From the NCBI GenBank assembly GCA_002336975.1, contig DDFA01000027.1:1-44494 (forward strand): 44,494 bases of DNA, given 5' to 3'. Below the pieces are notes generated by a model. It was not told the origin of the DNA and searched no databases. It saw only the letters and a program-made list of their open reading frames with translations. The translations under genes were made by a program, and so were the position numbers. Below are positions 15,070-24,792 of the stretch, piece after piece. The stretch's first letter is position 1. Every line of letters begins with the position of its first letter. The DNA is from Phyllobacteriaceae bacterium UBA1940. Its GTDB lineage: Bacteria > Pseudomonadota > Alphaproteobacteria > Rhizobiales > Rhizobiaceae.

Positions 15070-16158
15070 CTATCTGCGACGGTCGGCGGCGAGGATTTCG
15101 CGGGCGATCTGGTCGAGCGGCAGAACCTTGTCGACCCCGCCATGGGCGATGGCTTCCTTCGGCATGCCGAAGACGATGGAGGTGGCTTCGTCCTGCGCCA
15201 CTGTATAGGCGCCGGCCTGGTGCATCTCGTTCATGCCGCGCGCGCCGTCATCGCCCATGCCGGTCATGATGACGCCCATGGCGTTCGCTCCGGCCGCCCT
15301 GGCGGCGGAACGGAAGAGCACGTCGACCGAGGGCCGGTGACGCGAGACGAGGGGGCCTTCGCGCACCGCGACCTGATAGCGCGCGCCCTGACGCTCCAGC
15401 ATCATGTGCCTGTCGCCGGGCGCGATCAGCACATGGCCGCGCAGCACGGGATCGCCATGCACCGCCTCCTTCACCTCCACCTCGCAAAGGCTGTTCAGGC
15501 GCTTGGCGAAGGCGGCGGTGAATTTCTCCGGCATGTGCTGGACGATGACGATGCCGGGAGAGTTGGCGGGAAGCTGCTCCAGCAGCACCCGCAGCGCTTC
15601 CGTCCCGCCCGTCGAGGCACCGATGCAGGCGACCATCTCCGTCGTCTTGGCCATGGCCCGGCCGGTAGGCGGCGGCAGCACGGCATCGGCGGTGAGCTTC
15701 GTCGAGGGGCCGCTCGATGCGGCGGTGCGCCGGCTCGTGCCGAGGCGCGCGATGGCCGCGCCCTTGACGGCTTCGCGGATGCGCGTGCCGGATTCGGCAA
15801 GGTGGTCCGCCGCGCCGATCTTCGGCTTCAGGATGATGTCGACCGCGCCGGCCTCCAGCGCCTGCATCAGCGTCTCGGAGCCTTCTTCGGTCAGCGAGGA
15901 ACACATGACGACCGGGATCGGCCGCTGCGACATGATCTTGCGAAGGAAGGTGATGCCGTCCATGCGCGGCATTTCCACGTCCAGCGTGATGACGTCGGGA
16001 ATCTCCTCCTGGATCTTCTTGGCCGCCATGAAGGGATCGGAAGCCGCGCCCATCACCTCGATCTCGGGGTCTTCCTCCAGCACATGGGTCAGCGCCTGAC
16101 GCACGCTCGCCGAATCGTCGATGATGAGAACGCGGATCTTTTTTCCGGGCAAGGGCAT
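15070..16158 (-). CDS. cheB: Chemotaxis methylesterase/glutamine deamidase CheB
   Basis: This 362-residue cytoplasmic enzyme demethylates chemoreceptors. The N-terminal receiver domain has its phosphorylation site D60 in VITLDVEMP. The C-terminal esterase domain has the catalytic serine in [12 protein letters not shown], the histidine in VQHMPEKF and the aspartate in GMGDDGA. The start at 16158 overlaps the cheR stop by one base (TGATG), implying coupled translation. A longer open frame continues upstream through cheR but is not a fusion, since the true cheR frame is different and intact. Confidence 0.95.
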   Translation of the reverse strand: MPLPGKKIRVLIIDDSASVRQALTHVLEEDPEIEVMGAASDPFMAAKKIQEEIPDVITLDVEMPRMDGITFLRKIMSQRPIPVVMCSSLTEEGSETLMQALEAGAVDIILKPKIGAADHLAESGTRIREAVKGAAIARLGTSRRTAASSGPSTKLTADAVLPPPTGRAMAKTTEMVACIGASTGGTEALRVLLEQLPANSPGIVIVQHMPEKFTAAFAKRLNSLCEVEVKEAVHGDPVLRGHVLIAPGDRHMMLERQGARYQVAVREGPLVSRHRPSVDVLFRSAARAAGANAMGVIMTGMGDDGARGMNEMHQAGAYTVAQDEATSIVFGMPKEAIAHGGVDKVLPLDQIAREILAADRRR

Positions 16159-17009
16159 CAGATCTTCTTGAAAACCGTGTTGGCGACCTGGCGCACCGGC
16201 AGTGTGATGCCGGTGACCGTTTCGGAATGGCCCACATAGAGGAAGCCGCCGGGCACGAGGCAGTCGCAGAGCCGCGACAGCACCTTGGCCTGCGTCTGCT
16301 TGTCGAAATAGATCAGCACGTTGCGGCAAAAGATCATGTGCATCGGCTCGCCCACCTTGTAGGCGCTGTCCATGAGGTTCATGCGCGCAAAGCCGATAGT
16401 GGAGCGAAGGCGCGGATGGATGCGCACCTCGCCGCGGGCCGCGACGCGCGAGACCATGACATGGCGGCGCTGCAGGTCCGCCGGCACGGGCTGGATCATG
16501 TCGCGCGGATAGACGCCGCGTTTTGCAGCATGCAGCACTTCCGTCGAGAGGTCCGTCGCGAGGATGCGGTAGTCGATGCCCGGATTGCTGTCGGCGAAAT
16601 CCTGCAGCACCATCGCCATCGTATAGGGCTCGGCGCCGATGGAGCAGGCGGCGCTCCACATCCGCAGCCGCTTGTGCCCGGCCGCGACCAGCTCCGGCAG
16701 GCCGGTGCGTTCCATGAAGTCGAAATGCTTCGGCTCGCGGAAGAAGTCCGTCTTGTTCGTCGTCACGGCGTCGATCAGGAAGATCGCTTCCTTCTCGATG
16801 CCGCCGTGCTTGAAGAGATAGTCGCAATAGTCGTTGAAGTTGGGAATGCCGGTCGCGCGGAGGCGGCGGCGCAGCCGGCCTTCCAGCATCGTCAGCTTGG
16901 TGATCGGCATCTTGATGCCGCTATAGTCATAGATATAGCGCGACAGGGCCTCGAAATTCCGGCTGCTCAAGCCGTCTTCGCCCGCCTGCGCCCGCAATGC
17001 TGCTCCCAC
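16158..17009 (-). CDS. cheR: Chemoreceptor methyltransferase CheR
   Basis: This 283-residue SAM-dependent methyltransferase adds methyl groups to receptor glutamates. It has the N-terminal CheR helical domain ([20 protein letters not shown]), the family motif [14 protein letters not shown], the SAM-binding stretch [16 protein letters not shown] and the late [10 protein letters not shown] motif. It lies 12 nt after the upstream cheW and is coupled to cheB downstream. Together with CheB it provides adaptation for the two receptors in the same operon. Confidence 0.95.
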   Translation of the reverse strand: MGAALRAQAGEDGLSSRNFEALSRYIYDYSGIKMPITKLTMLEGRLRRRLRATGIPNFNDYCDYLFKHGGIEKEAIFLIDAVTTNKTDFFREPKHFDFMERTGLPELVAAGHKRLRMWSAACSIGAEPYTMAMVLQDFADSNPGIDYRILATDLSTEVLHAAKRGVYPRDMIQPVPADLQRRHVMVSRVAARGEVRIHPRLRSTIGFARMNLMDSAYKVGEPMHMIFCRNVLIYFDKQTQAKVLSRLCDCLVPGGFLYVGHSETVTGITLPVRQVANTVFKKI

Positions 17010-17021
17010 GCCCGTTCTCCT

Positions 17022-17516
17022 TTATGCCGTGGCGGCGAGGCGGTTGGCGGTGCCCATCATCGCCACTTCCGCGCTCGAGAAGAGCCGCGCCAGATCGACG
17101 ATGACGACGAAGCCGCCGTTCCGGCGCACGACGCCGGCAATGTAGTCGGAAGGCCAGCGCACGCCGATATCGGGCGCGCCCTCGATCTCCTCGTCGCGGA
17201 AGGGAATGACCTCGTAGACCCGGTCGGCGACGAGGCCGAGCGTGAGGATCTTCTCGCCGATCGGCACGTCGAGCACGAGGGCCCGCGTGTGCGGCGTCTT
17301 TTCCGTCTTCGTCATTCCGAGACGAAGACGCAGATCGATGACCGGCACGCCCTGGCCGCGCACGTCCCGAAGCCCGAGCAGGTATTCCGGACCGTGGGGG
17401 ATCTTGAAGGCATCCTCATGGTCGAGGATTTCCCGGACCACCGAGACGGGGACTGCGAAGACCTCGTTGTCGAGCGAGAAGGTGACGTACTGGGATTCGG
17501 AGGACGTGCCGGCCAT
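17022..17516 (-). CDS. cheW: Chemotaxis coupling protein CheW (first of two)
   Basis: The 164-residue CheW-domain protein tethers CheA to receptors. Typical features are YVTFSLDNEVFAVPV, VREILDHEDAFKIP, LGLRDVRGQGVPVIDLRLRL and the late GVVRRNGGFVVIVDL. ATG 17516 begins 2 nt after the stop of the upstream receptor gene; an in-frame TTG at 17522 is less likely. The pair of CheW proteins in this operon is divergent in sequence, so each may prefer a different receptor. Confidence 0.93.
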   Translation of the reverse strand: MAGTSSESQYVTFSLDNEVFAVPVSVVREILDHEDAFKIPHGPEYLLGLRDVRGQGVPVIDLRLRLGMTKTEKTPHTRALVLDVPIGEKILTLGLVADRVYEVIPFRDEEIEGAPDIGVRWPSDYIAGVVRRNGGFVVIVDLARLFSSAEVAMMGTANRLAATA

Positions 17517-17518
17517 GA

Positions 17519-19324
17519 TCAAGCGCTTTCCTTGAAGTCCGCGTCGTCGGCATCCGGGCCGCCCATCGACATGTCGAGGGCAAAGCCGCGGGCGCGAGCC
17601 TGCTGGGCGTTGATGCTATTGTCGGGCCTGCGGGCCGGCGCGGCGGCGGGCTTGGCAGCCGGGCGTGCGGCGACAGGTGCGGGGCGGCGCTGGACGGCGA
17701 CCGGAAGGCCGGTCGAGCGATCGACGCGGAAGAAGGCGATCGAGGTCTGTAGCTCCTCGGCCTGCGCGGCAAGTTCTTCAGACGTGCCGGACATCTCTTC
17801 CGAAGCGCCCGCATTCTGCTGGGTCACCTTGTCGAGCTGCTGGATCGCCTCGTTGATCTGCGATGCGCCGATATCCTGCTCGCGGCAGGCGGCCGAGATT
17901 TCCGAGACGAGTTCGGCGGTCTTGCGGATGTCGGGAACCAGACGGTTCAGCATTTCGCCCGCTTCCGTCGCGACGGAAACCGTCTGGCCGGAAAGCGTGC
18001 TGATCTCGGCGGCCGCCGCCTGGCTGCGCTCGGCGAGCTTGCGCACTTCCGACGCAACGACCGCAAAGCCCTTGCCGTGCTCGCCGGCGCGTGCTGCTTC
18101 GACAGCAGCGTTGAGGGCGAGAAGGTCGGTCTGGCGGGCGATTTCCTGCACGATGGAGATTTTCTCCGCGATGGTGCGCATTGCGGTGACGGCGCGGCCG
18201 ACGGCCTCGCCCGAGGCTTCCGCATCCTTGGAGGACTGGCGGGCGATCTTTTCCGTCTGGGCGGCGTTGTCGGCGTTCTGCTTGATGTTGGCGGCCATCT
18301 CTTCCATCGAGGCCGAGGCCTCTTCGGCGGAGGAGGCCTGTTCGGTTGCGCCCTGCGAGAGCTGCTCGGAGCTGGCCGAGAGCTGCTGGCTGCCGGAGGA
18401 GACGTTGTCGGCGGCCGACAGCGCATCGGCGACGACGCCGCGCAGGCGCTCGACCATGCTTTCCAGCGAAATGCCGAGCGTATCCTTGTCAGAAAGCGGC
18501 TTCGGCGTGACGGTGAGGTCGCCATTGGCGATCTGGTCGGCGATGGTCGCGGTGTTACGCAGGTTGCCCGTCATCACGTTGATCGTGTCGACGAGGTCCT
18601 TGATCTCGTCGTTCGTCCTGATCTCGACATTCTGGTCGAGATCGCCAACGGCGACGGATTCGGCGACGGCCATGATCTTGCGCAGGCCGGCATTGATGCC
18701 GAGCGCGATCCACAGAGCGGCGGCGACCGAAAGCACGAGGGCGGCGACCGCGAGCGTGACGAGCGTGTAGAAGGCCGTGTCGTAGCTGGCATCGGCGACG
18801 GTGTCGGAATTCTTGATGGCGGCTTCCGTCAGGGCCGCAAGGCCCTCGGTCATGCCGTCGAGCTTGTCGGCGGCCACGGCGCCTTCCGTCTGGTTCACTT
18901 CCAGCGCCAGATCACGCTGGCCGGAGGCCGTGAGCGAGACGATCTTGTCGTTGATGGCGAGGTAATCGTCCCAGAAGTCGCGGATTTCCTGCCACTTGGC
19001 CTTGAACTCGCCGGTCGCGTCGTTCTGGCCGTCGTTCAGCGCCTTTTCGAAGGCCTCGCGTTCCGCGGTGATGGTCGCCTTCGCCTTGTTGGTGCGCTCC
19101 AGGCTGTTGGCCATCAGGAGGTCGGCTTCGGCAAGGCCGAGCCCGTCGAAGGCGGCGGCGAGGTCGTTGGCATAGTCGTCCTGCTGGATCGGGCCTTCGA
19201 TCAGCTCGTTGCGCAGCGTGTTCATTTCGCCGAGGCTGCGCACGCCGATGCCGGCGGAAACGCAAAGAAGGACGATGAGGAAGCCAAAGGCGAGGGCCAG
19301 TTTCAGCTTGATGGTAAGGCGCAT
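17519..19324 (-). CDS. Methyl-accepting chemotaxis protein (first of tandem pair)
   Basis: This 601-residue transmembrane receptor has TM1 at about 7-28, a periplasmic helical sensor region (about 29-185) resembling a four-helix-bundle ligand domain, TM2 at about 186-208, a HAMP domain and a cytoplasmic signalling domain. The tip motif [20 protein letters not shown] and the flanking [18 protein letters not shown] are intact. The C-terminus ends in an Ala/Pro-rich linker and an acidic tail ([15 protein letters not shown]), also present in the second receptor, which may recruit adaptation enzymes. The ligand is unknown. The signalling part is almost identical at DNA level to the neighbouring receptor gene. 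Confidence 0.93.
   Translation of the reverse strand: MRLTIKLKLALAFGFLIVLLCVSAGIGVRSLGEMNTLRNELIEGPIQQDDYANDLAAAFDGLGLAEADLLMANSLERTNKAKATITAEREAFEKALNDGQNDATGEFKAKWQEIRDFWDDYLAINDKIVSLTASGQRDLALEVNQTEGAVAADKLDGMTEGLAALTEAAIKNSDTVADASYDTAFYTLVTLAVAALVLSVAAALWIALGINAGLRKIMAVAESVAVGDLDQNVEIRTNDEIKDLVDTINVMTGNLRNTATIADQIANGDLTVTPKPLSDKDTLGISLESMVERLRGVVADALSAADNVSSGSQQLSASSEQLSQGATEQASSAEEASASMEEMAANIKQNADNAAQTEKIARQSSKDAEASGEAVGRAVTAMRTIAEKISIVQEIARQTDLLALNAAVEAARAGEHGKGFAVVASEVRKLAERSQAAAAEISTLSGQTVSVATEAGEMLNRLVPDIRKTAELVSEISAACREQDIGASQINEAIQQLDKVTQQNAGASEEMSGTSEELAAQAEELQTSIAFFRVDRSTGLPVAVQRRPAPVAARPAAKPAAAPARRPDNSINAQQARARGFALDMSMGGPDADDADFKESA
17721..18459 (-). repeat. Near-identical direct repeat, copy 1 (MCP signalling domain)
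   Basis: This block within the first receptor gene matches 19721-20459 in the second at a constant offset of exactly 2000 nt, with scattered substitutions and no indels in the parts I aligned. The sensor regions and linkers outside the block are unrelated, so the homology is confined to the HAMP-distal signalling module. Confidence 0.85.
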
Positions 19325-19509
19325 CCCGGATTCTCCTTGTCGCAGATGCCTGTTCAGGGCGCAGCCGCCGCGGCTGCGGCGCTGTCATGCGAGAAGACCG
19401 ATACACTCACCCTTCCGCGGGCCGTTTCACGGCCCTTTCTTGCCGGCGCCTACATACGCCGGGTCGTTCCGGTGGCGCACCCTTGCCGGGTGCGCCGTCA
19501 TTCCTTCGT

Positions 19510-21207
19510 TCAGGCGCTTTCGCGGAAATCCGCGTCGTCGGCATCGGGGCCGCCCATCGACATGTCGAGGGCAAAGCCGTTGGCGCGCGCGGTCTTGGCG
19601 GTTGCCGGCGCCGGGCGGTAGGCCGGGGAGGCTGCGGGGCGCTTGGCTGCGGGCGTTGCCATCTTCGCGGCGGTCGCCCGCAGCTTGTCGGCGTGGTTCG
19701 GCTCCTTGCGGGCCGCGTTTTCGACGCGGAAGAAGGCGATGGAGGCCTGAAGCTCCTCGGCCTGTGCGGCAAGTTCTTCAGACGTGCCGGACATCTCTTC
19801 CGAAGCGCCCGCATTCTGCTGGGTCACCTTGTCGAGCTGCTGGATCGCCTCGTTGATCTGCGATGCGCCGATATCCTGCTCGCGGCAGGCGGCCGAGATT
19901 TCCGAGACGAGTTCGGCGGTCTTGCGGATGTCCGGCACCAGACGGTTCAGCATTTCGCCCGCTTCCGTCGCGACGGAGACCGTCTGGCCGGAAAGCGTGC
20001 TGATCTCGGCGGCTGCCGCCTGGCTGCGCTCGGCGAGCTTGCGCACTTCCGAGGCGACGACCGCAAAGCCCTTGCCATGTTCGCCGGCGCGTGCCGCTTC
20101 GACAGCAGCGTTGAGGGCGAGAAGGTCGGTCTGGCGGGCGATTTCCTGCACGATGGAGATTTTCTCCGCGATGGTGCGCATCGCGGTGACGGCGCGGCCG
20201 ACGGCCTCGCCCGAGGCTTCCGCATCCTTGGAGGACTGGCGGGCGATCTTTTCCGTCTGTGCGGCGTTGTCGGCGTTCTGCTTGATGTTGGCGGCCATCT
20301 CTTCCATCGAGGCTGAAGCCTCTTCGGCGGAGGAGGCCTGCTCGGTCGCGCCCTGCGAGAGGGTTTCCGAGCTTGCCGAGAGTTCCTGGCTGCCGGAGGA
20401 GACGTTGTCTGCGGCCGACAGCGCGTCCGCCACGACGCCGCGCAGGCGTTCGATCATCGTGTTGACGTGACCCAGCATGTCGCCGATCTCGTCCTTCGTG
20501 GTGATGTCGGCAAAGCGTGTGAGGTCGCCATCGGCGACATTCTGCACCGCGCCGACCGCGCGCCCGATGCCGCGGTTGATCGACAGGACGATCCAGATGG
20601 CGGCGATGGTGGCGACCAGCAGCGCGATCGCGGCGACCGTGACCATGATGGTCCGCGTGCTCTGGTACTGGGCGTCGGCGGCAATTTCCGCTTCGTCGAG
20701 GCGTGTTTCCTCAAGCTTGACGACCTCGCCGAGCAGGCTGTCGATCTCGTTTGTCACGGTGCGGGCATCCGTGGTCGAGATGCGCGTCGCGCCGGCCACG
20801 TCCCCGGCCACCGCCAGCGCGCGGACGTGATCGTCGGCGCGGCGGAAGTCCGTGGTGAAGGTGGAAAGCTTGTTCCAGAGCGCCTTGCCCTGTTCCGTCG
20901 CCTTTTCCAGCACCTGTTCGAAGGCCGCGTCGAATTCCGTGCGGGCCTCGTCGCTGAGGCCGATATAGCGGTTTGCCTCGGTGGCGTTGGTGGCCGACAG
21001 CATGTTCTTCTGCTGGCGGATCTGCTGGAGCTGGAGGTTGCTCAGCGTCTGGGCAAGCTTCAGGCGTTCGGCGGGGCCGTTGAGCACGTCGCTCAGCGCC
21101 GTGTTGAGGCTGCCGAGGCTTATGATGCCATAGGTCGCGGTGCCGACCAGCACGGCCAGCATGAAGCCGAAGGTGAGGAACAGCTTGAGTTTGATGGTAA
21201 AGCGCAT
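19510..21207 (-). CDS. Methyl-accepting chemotaxis protein (second of tandem pair)
   Basis: This 565-residue receptor starts at ATG 21207, preceded by AGGAGAG; the longer open frame to 21348 runs into the cheW gene and is rejected. TM1 is about 10-30, the periplasmic sensor about 31-186, TM2 about 187-208, followed by HAMP and the signalling domain with [20 protein letters not shown]. The sensor differs completely from its neighbour's while the signalling domain is nearly the same. The tail ends [14 protein letters not shown]. The ligand is unknown. Confidence 0.93.
   Translation of the reverse strand: MRFTIKLKLFLTFGFMLAVLVGTATYGIISLGSLNTALSDVLNGPAERLKLAQTLSNLQLQQIRQQKNMLSATNATEANRYIGLSDEARTEFDAAFEQVLEKATEQGKALWNKLSTFTTDFRRADDHVRALAVAGDVAGATRISTTDARTVTNEIDSLLGEVVKLEETRLDEAEIAADAQYQSTRTIMVTVAAIALLVATIAAIWIVLSINRGIGRAVGAVQNVADGDLTRFADITTKDEIGDMLGHVNTMIERLRGVVADALSAADNVSSGSQELSASSETLSQGATEQASSAEEASASMEEMAANIKQNADNAAQTEKIARQSSKDAEASGEAVGRAVTAMRTIAEKISIVQEIARQTDLLALNAAVEAARAGEHGKGFAVVASEVRKLAERSQAAAAEISTLSGQTVSVATEAGEMLNRLVPDIRKTAELVSEISAACREQDIGASQINEAIQQLDKVTQQNAGASEEMSGTSEELAAQAEELQASIAFFRVENAARKEPNHADKLRATAAKMATPAAKRPAASPAYRPAPATAKTARANGFALDMSMGGPDADDADFRESA
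19721..20459 (-). repeat. Near-identical direct repeat, copy 2 (MCP signalling domain)
   Basis: Second copy of the block at 17721-18459, offset by 2000 nt. It suggests recent tandem duplication with sensor replacement, or ongoing gene conversion. Confidence 0.85.
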
Positions 21208-21224
21208 GGGGCTCTCCTGAGGTC

Positions 21225-21743
21225 CTAGTTCGGCGCTTGCGCCGTGCCGGCGCGTTCCTTGCGGGAGGAAAAGATCGCGTGCAGGTTCGGGACGATGATG
21301 AATTCGCCGCCTCGCTTGACGAGGCAGTTGATATAGTCGGGGCGCCAACGCATGCCGACGCTCGGCGGCGGCTCGCTGGCGACCCTGGCGAGCGTGGTGA
21401 CCTCGTTGACCTTGTCCGTGCGGATGCCGACCAGCGTCGGCTCGTCGTCGAGGTCGAGCTCGATGACGACGATGCGGCTGTCGATCGTCGTTTCCGTCGC
21501 GTCCATGCCGAAGGCAAGGCGGATATCGGCGAGCGGGATCACCTTGCCGCGGAAATTGATGACACTGGAGACATAGGGCTTGCTGCCGGGCACATGGGTT
21601 TCCGGCAGGAGGTCGAGGATTTCCTGAACGACGATCGCCTCGATGGCGAAGGTCTCGCCGTTGAGGTTGAAGGTGAGGACGGACAGTTCCTCCTCCTCGC
21701 CCCAGATCGTGTCGTAGTCGAGTTTCCGTGCTGCTTCGCTCAT
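21225..21743 (-). CDS. cheW: Chemotaxis coupling protein CheW (second of two)
   Basis: This 172-residue CheW-domain protein contains [40 protein letters not shown] and a late [17 protein letters not shown]. It has a short acidic N-terminal extension (about 1-20, WGEEEEL). Its start overlaps the cheA stop by 4 nt, and the receptor gene follows 17 nt downstream. Confidence 0.93.
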   Translation of the reverse strand: MSEAARKLDYDTIWGEEEELSVLTFNLNGETFAIEAIVVQEILDLLPETHVPGSKPYVSSVINFRGKVIPLADIRLAFGMDATETTIDSRIVVIELDLDDEPTLVGIRTDKVNEVTTLARVASEPPPSVGMRWRPDYINCLVKRGGEFIIVPNLHAIFSSRKERAGTAQAPN

Positions 21744-23737
21744 CCTGCCGCCCGCAATTGCGCCTCCTGGTGCTGACCGGCCGCGACCAGATGAGTGACG
21801 TCGAGGATCAGCGCGACGCTGCCGTCCCCGAGAATGGTCGCACCCGAGAAGGTGGCGACGTCATGGTGCAGCTTGGACATGGATTTGATGACCGTCTGGT
21901 GGTCGCCGATGATCTGGTCGACGACGAGGCCGACACGCTCCGAGCCCGTCGAGATGACGACGACCTTCTGGTGCTGGTCGGGCTGGGTGCCGGTGCGGAA
22001 GAGTTCCCGCAGGCGCAGGAACGGCACCAGGCTGTCGCGCAGCGAGATGAAGGAGCGCCCGCGCGAGCGCAGATCGTCTTCCAGCGAGAGTTCAAGGCAT
22101 TCCTCCACCGCGGAGAGCGGAATGACGTAGCAGCCCTGGCCGACGCGCACGAGCAGGCCGTCGATGATGGCGAGCGTCAGCGGAATGCGCAGCGACACTT
22201 CCGAGCCGTCGCCCGGCTTGCTGACGATGTCGATGGCCCCGCGCAGCGCCTCCACCGTCTTCTTCACCACGTCCATGCCGACGCCGCGGCCGGAGAGGTT
22301 GGTGACCTGCTGGGCGGTCGAGAAGCCGGGCTGGAAGATGAGCTGGAGCAATTCCTGGTCGGCCAGCGTCTGGCCCGGCTGGATAAGGCCGGAGGCCTCG
22401 GCCTTGGCGCGCACGCGCTCGCGGTTGATGCCGCGACCGTCGTCCTTGATGGTGATGATGACCTCGCCGCCCGTCTGGTGTGCCGAGAGGATGACCTTGC
22501 CCTTCGGGTCCTTGCCGGCGGCGATGCGCTCCTCCGGCTTTTCGAGGCCGTGGTCGATGGAGTTGCGCACGAGATGGACGAGCGGATCGGCGAGGCGGTC
22601 GATGACCGTCTTGTCGACTTCCGTGCTCTCGCCCTCGGTAATGAGTTCGATTTCCTTGCCGGTCTCGCGCGACAGGTCGTGCACGAGGCGGCGGAAGCGG
22701 CTGAAGAGGCTGGCGACCGGCATCATGCGCAGCACCATCATCGTGTCGCGCAGCTCGCCGGAAAGGCGTTCGATTTCTTCCGAGACGGAACGCAGGCCGA
22801 GATCGGCAGCAGTGCCCGCAAGCTGGGTGAGGCGGGACTGGGCGATGACCAGCTCGCCGACGCGGTCCATCATCTCGTCGAGCCGTTCGGCCGGGACGCG
22901 GACATTTTCCGCGGACTTCGCCTGCTTTGAATCGTTGGCTGCCTGAACGGCCGGTGCCTCGCGTTCCGTGACCACCACGGCTTTCGGCATCGGGGCGGGA
23001 GCGGGGGGCGCGACAGGGCGCGGGGCGGAAATCTCGGTGATCTCCAGTTCCATATCGTCCATCACGAAGATGAAGACGTCCTCGATATCGCTGCGTGGCT
23101 TCTCGGTCTTGAGCGTCACATCCCAGGAAAGGTGGATGTCGCGCGGGTCGAGGTCCGCAAGGACAGGAACCTTCGCCGCATCCGCGACGATCCGGCATTC
23201 GCCGAGATCGCGCATCTCGTCGAGCAGGCCGAGCGGATTGGTGCCGTTCGCCATGGCGTTGACCGGCAGGCTGAAGCGGATGCGCCATTCGCGCATGCCG
23301 CCGGCCTCTTCCGCCACGGGCGTGGCAACGGCGGCAACGCTTGCCACCGGGACAGGAGAGCCCGCACCGTTGACGGCGCGGTGCAGGTTGTCGAGCAGGC
23401 TCGCGCTCATCGCGTCGTGGTCGCCGTTCGGCGTTTCCAGCAGGGCGCGCATATGGTCCTGCGCGGAAAGAACCGCCGAGACTAGCTCCTGCGTTGCGGG
23501 CACGTCGCCCTTGCGCACGCGGTCGAAGGCGGTCTCGCAATGGTGCGTGAAGGCGGCGAGCGCCTCGAAGCCGAACATCGCGCCCGACCCCTTCAACGTG
23601 TGCAGGCCCCGGAAGACCGCGTCGATCTGGTCGCGGTCGTCGAGGCTGCGGGTAAGGTCCAGAAGGCCGGACTCGATCTGTTCCAGCAGTTCGGCCGCTT
23701 CTGTCCGGAAGACTGAGATCGGGTCCGGATTGCTCAT
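21740..23737 (-). CDS. cheA: Chemotaxis histidine kinase CheA
   Basis: This 665-residue soluble kinase has the P1 phosphotransfer domain with H46 in [14 protein letters not shown], a P2-like region (about 190-265), the P3 dimerisation helices, the P4 ATPase domain (N-box [14 protein letters not shown]-boxes IKDDGRGI and GRGVGMDVV) and the P5 CheW-like domain. It autophosphorylates on H46 and passes phosphate to CheY and CheB. Its 5' end overlaps the cheY stop by 4 nt, so cheY, cheA and cheW are translationally chained. Confidence 0.95.
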   Translation of the reverse strand: MSNPDPISVFRTEAAELLEQIESGLLDLTRSLDDRDQIDAVFRGLHTLKGSGAMFGFEALAAFTHHCETAFDRVRKGDVPATQELVSAVLSAQDHMRALLETPNGDHDAMSASLLDNLHRAVNGAGSPVPVASVAAVATPVAEEAGGMREWRIRFSLPVNAMANGTNPLGLLDEMRDLGECRIVADAAKVPVLADLDPRDIHLSWDVTLKTEKPRSDIEDVFIFVMDDMELEITEISAPRPVAPPAPAPMPKAVVVTEREAPAVQAANDSKQAKSAENVRVPAERLDEMMDRVGELVIAQSRLTQLAGTAADLGLRSVSEEIERLSGELRDTMMVLRMMPVASLFSRFRRLVHDLSRETGKEIELITEGESTEVDKTVIDRLADPLVHLVRNSIDHGLEKPEERIAAGKDPKGKVILSAHQTGGEVIITIKDDGRGINRERVRAKAEASGLIQPGQTLADQELLQLIFQPGFSTAQQVTNLSGRGVGMDVVKKTVEALRGAIDIVSKPGDGSEVSLRIPLTLAIIDGLLVRVGQGCYVIPLSAVEECLELSLEDDLRSRGRSFISLRDSLVPFLRLRELFRTGTQPDQHQKVVVISTGSERVGLVVDQIIGDHQTVIKSMSKLHHDVATFSGATILGDGSVALILDVTHLVAAGQHQEAQLRAAG

Positions 23738-24105
23738 TTGCCGAGAACCTTCCTGGCGATCTTGACGAGGCTTTCCGGGTCGAACGGCTTGGTGAGCCAG
23801 CCGGTGGCGCCGGCGGCCTTCGCCTGTGCCTTCAGCTCGCCGTCGGATTCGGTGGTGAGGAAGATGACCGGCACCCCCGTATGCGCGGGCAGCTTGCGCA
23901 GCTCGCGGATCATGGTGAGGCCGTCCATATTCGGCATGTTGAGGTCGGTGACGACGAGGTCGTATTCACCTTCCTTCAGCTTGTTGAGGCCATCGAGCCC
24001 GTCGACCGCCTCGGTCACGGTGTAGCCGGCATTGCTGAGCGTGACGCGCGTCGTCAGCCGGATGCTGGCGGAATCGTCAACGGTCAAGATTTTCGCGGTC
24101 ATCAA
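23734..24105 (-). CDS. cheY: Chemotaxis response regulator CheY
   Basis: This 123-residue single receiver domain has the acidic pocket DD (D10-D11), the phospho-acceptor D54 in VVTDLNMPNMDG, T85 in FLTTESD and K106 in WLTKPFDP. It has no output domain, so it acts through protein binding, presumably at the flagellar motor or another target. It is coupled by 4-nt overlaps to the STAS gene before it and cheA after it. Confidence 0.93.
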   Translation of the reverse strand: MMTAKILTVDDSASIRLTTRVTLSNAGYTVTEAVDGLDGLNKLKEGEYDLVVTDLNMPNMDGLTMIRELRKLPAHTGVPVIFLTTESDGELKAQAKAAGATGWLTKPFDPESLVKIARKVLGK

Positions 24106-24428
24106 TTTTTCTCCTGATGCAGCCAGAAATGTGCAGTGTCGGGCGTCATCTCGTCGAGAAAACCGCCGCGTTTCAGCACGTCGTAAAGGTCTCCCGCGGC
24201 TGGCCGGGCAAGTAGAACGCGGCCCGCCCCGGACTCGGCATGCTTGCGCGCCGCGGTGACGAGCTGGACGAAGCTCAGGTCAACCTGCGCCTCCTCGCCG
24301 ATATCCAGTATCGTCGTCGTATTCTTGTTGAGCGCTTCCAGAATCATCTCCTGGATTGCCAATATATTCTTGATGGTCAGCGATGCCGGTAAGGTTAACG
24401 GCGCATCACCGGACAAGGTGGATGACAT
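24102..24428 (-). CDS. STAS-domain protein, first gene of the che operon
   Basis: This 108-residue protein resembles STAS/anti-anti-sigma domains: a central IGEEAQVDLSFVQLVTAARK helix region and VLLARPAAGDLYDVLKRGGF. STAS proteins head some alphaproteobacterial che operons. A canonical phosphorylatable serine is not obvious at the usual D(L/F)SxxxFxxSSG site, where VDLSFVQLV is found. The role may be scaffolding or regulatory rather than partner switching, which is inference. Confidence 0.75.
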   Translation of the reverse strand: MSSTLSGDAPLTLPASLTIKNILAIQEMILEALNKNTTTILDIGEEAQVDLSFVQLVTAARKHAESGAGRVLLARPAAGDLYDVLKRGGFLDEMTPDTAHFWLHQEKN

Positions 24429-24792
24429 GGAAGCCCCGATAGACGTTGCGCAAGAGAGTATTCCCCGCGCCAGAATCGCCAGTCACGCTTAATGAACAGT
24501 AAAGGCAGGTTGCTAAATTCATCCGCTAGTAGCTGGAAGCCAAAAGATGCAACGCCTCACGCAGGGACAGGTAACGGTGTTAAGTCATTGAATTATAACA
24601 ATCGATATATTTTTAGATATAAGTGATATTATTTATAAATCCCTAATTCTGGGGATGCCTACAGCTACGGGTAGCAGGGCGGAAAACCGCCTTCCGGCGC
24701 CGGATATTGCTACATGAGGATGTGCGAATTTACTGCGCGTTACATTGTTCCTCCTAGGCTCGGGCTACGGTTTCTTGAAAGTGGGGTATGGC
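24429..24792. other. AT-rich divergent intergenic region between the che operon and the MCP-like gene
   Basis: 364 nt, clearly richer in A+T than its surroundings, especially 24590-24660. It must hold the che operon promoter (minus) and the promoter of the MCP-like gene (plus). A hairpin GGCGG-AAAA-CCGCC occurs near 24678-24691. I could not single out convincing promoter hexamers. Confidence 0.55.

Noticed and set aside
15070..16827. A 585-codon open frame that would fuse cheB to upstream sequence
   Set aside because: The upstream part is an out-of-frame shadow of cheR, which is intact in its own frame. CheB has a clear start at 16158 overlapping the cheR stop.
14251..18770. Long plus-strand open frames (14251-16239, 16227-18770) opposite the che genes
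   Set aside because: Antisense shadows of parA-like, cheB, cheR, cheW and MCP genes; no ribosome-binding sites or domains.
19325..19509. Intrinsic terminator between the two receptor genes
   Set aside because: GC hairpins exist (for example 19474-19496), but none is followed by a U-run on the minus strand, and downstream cheW, cheR and cheB need transcription through this gap.
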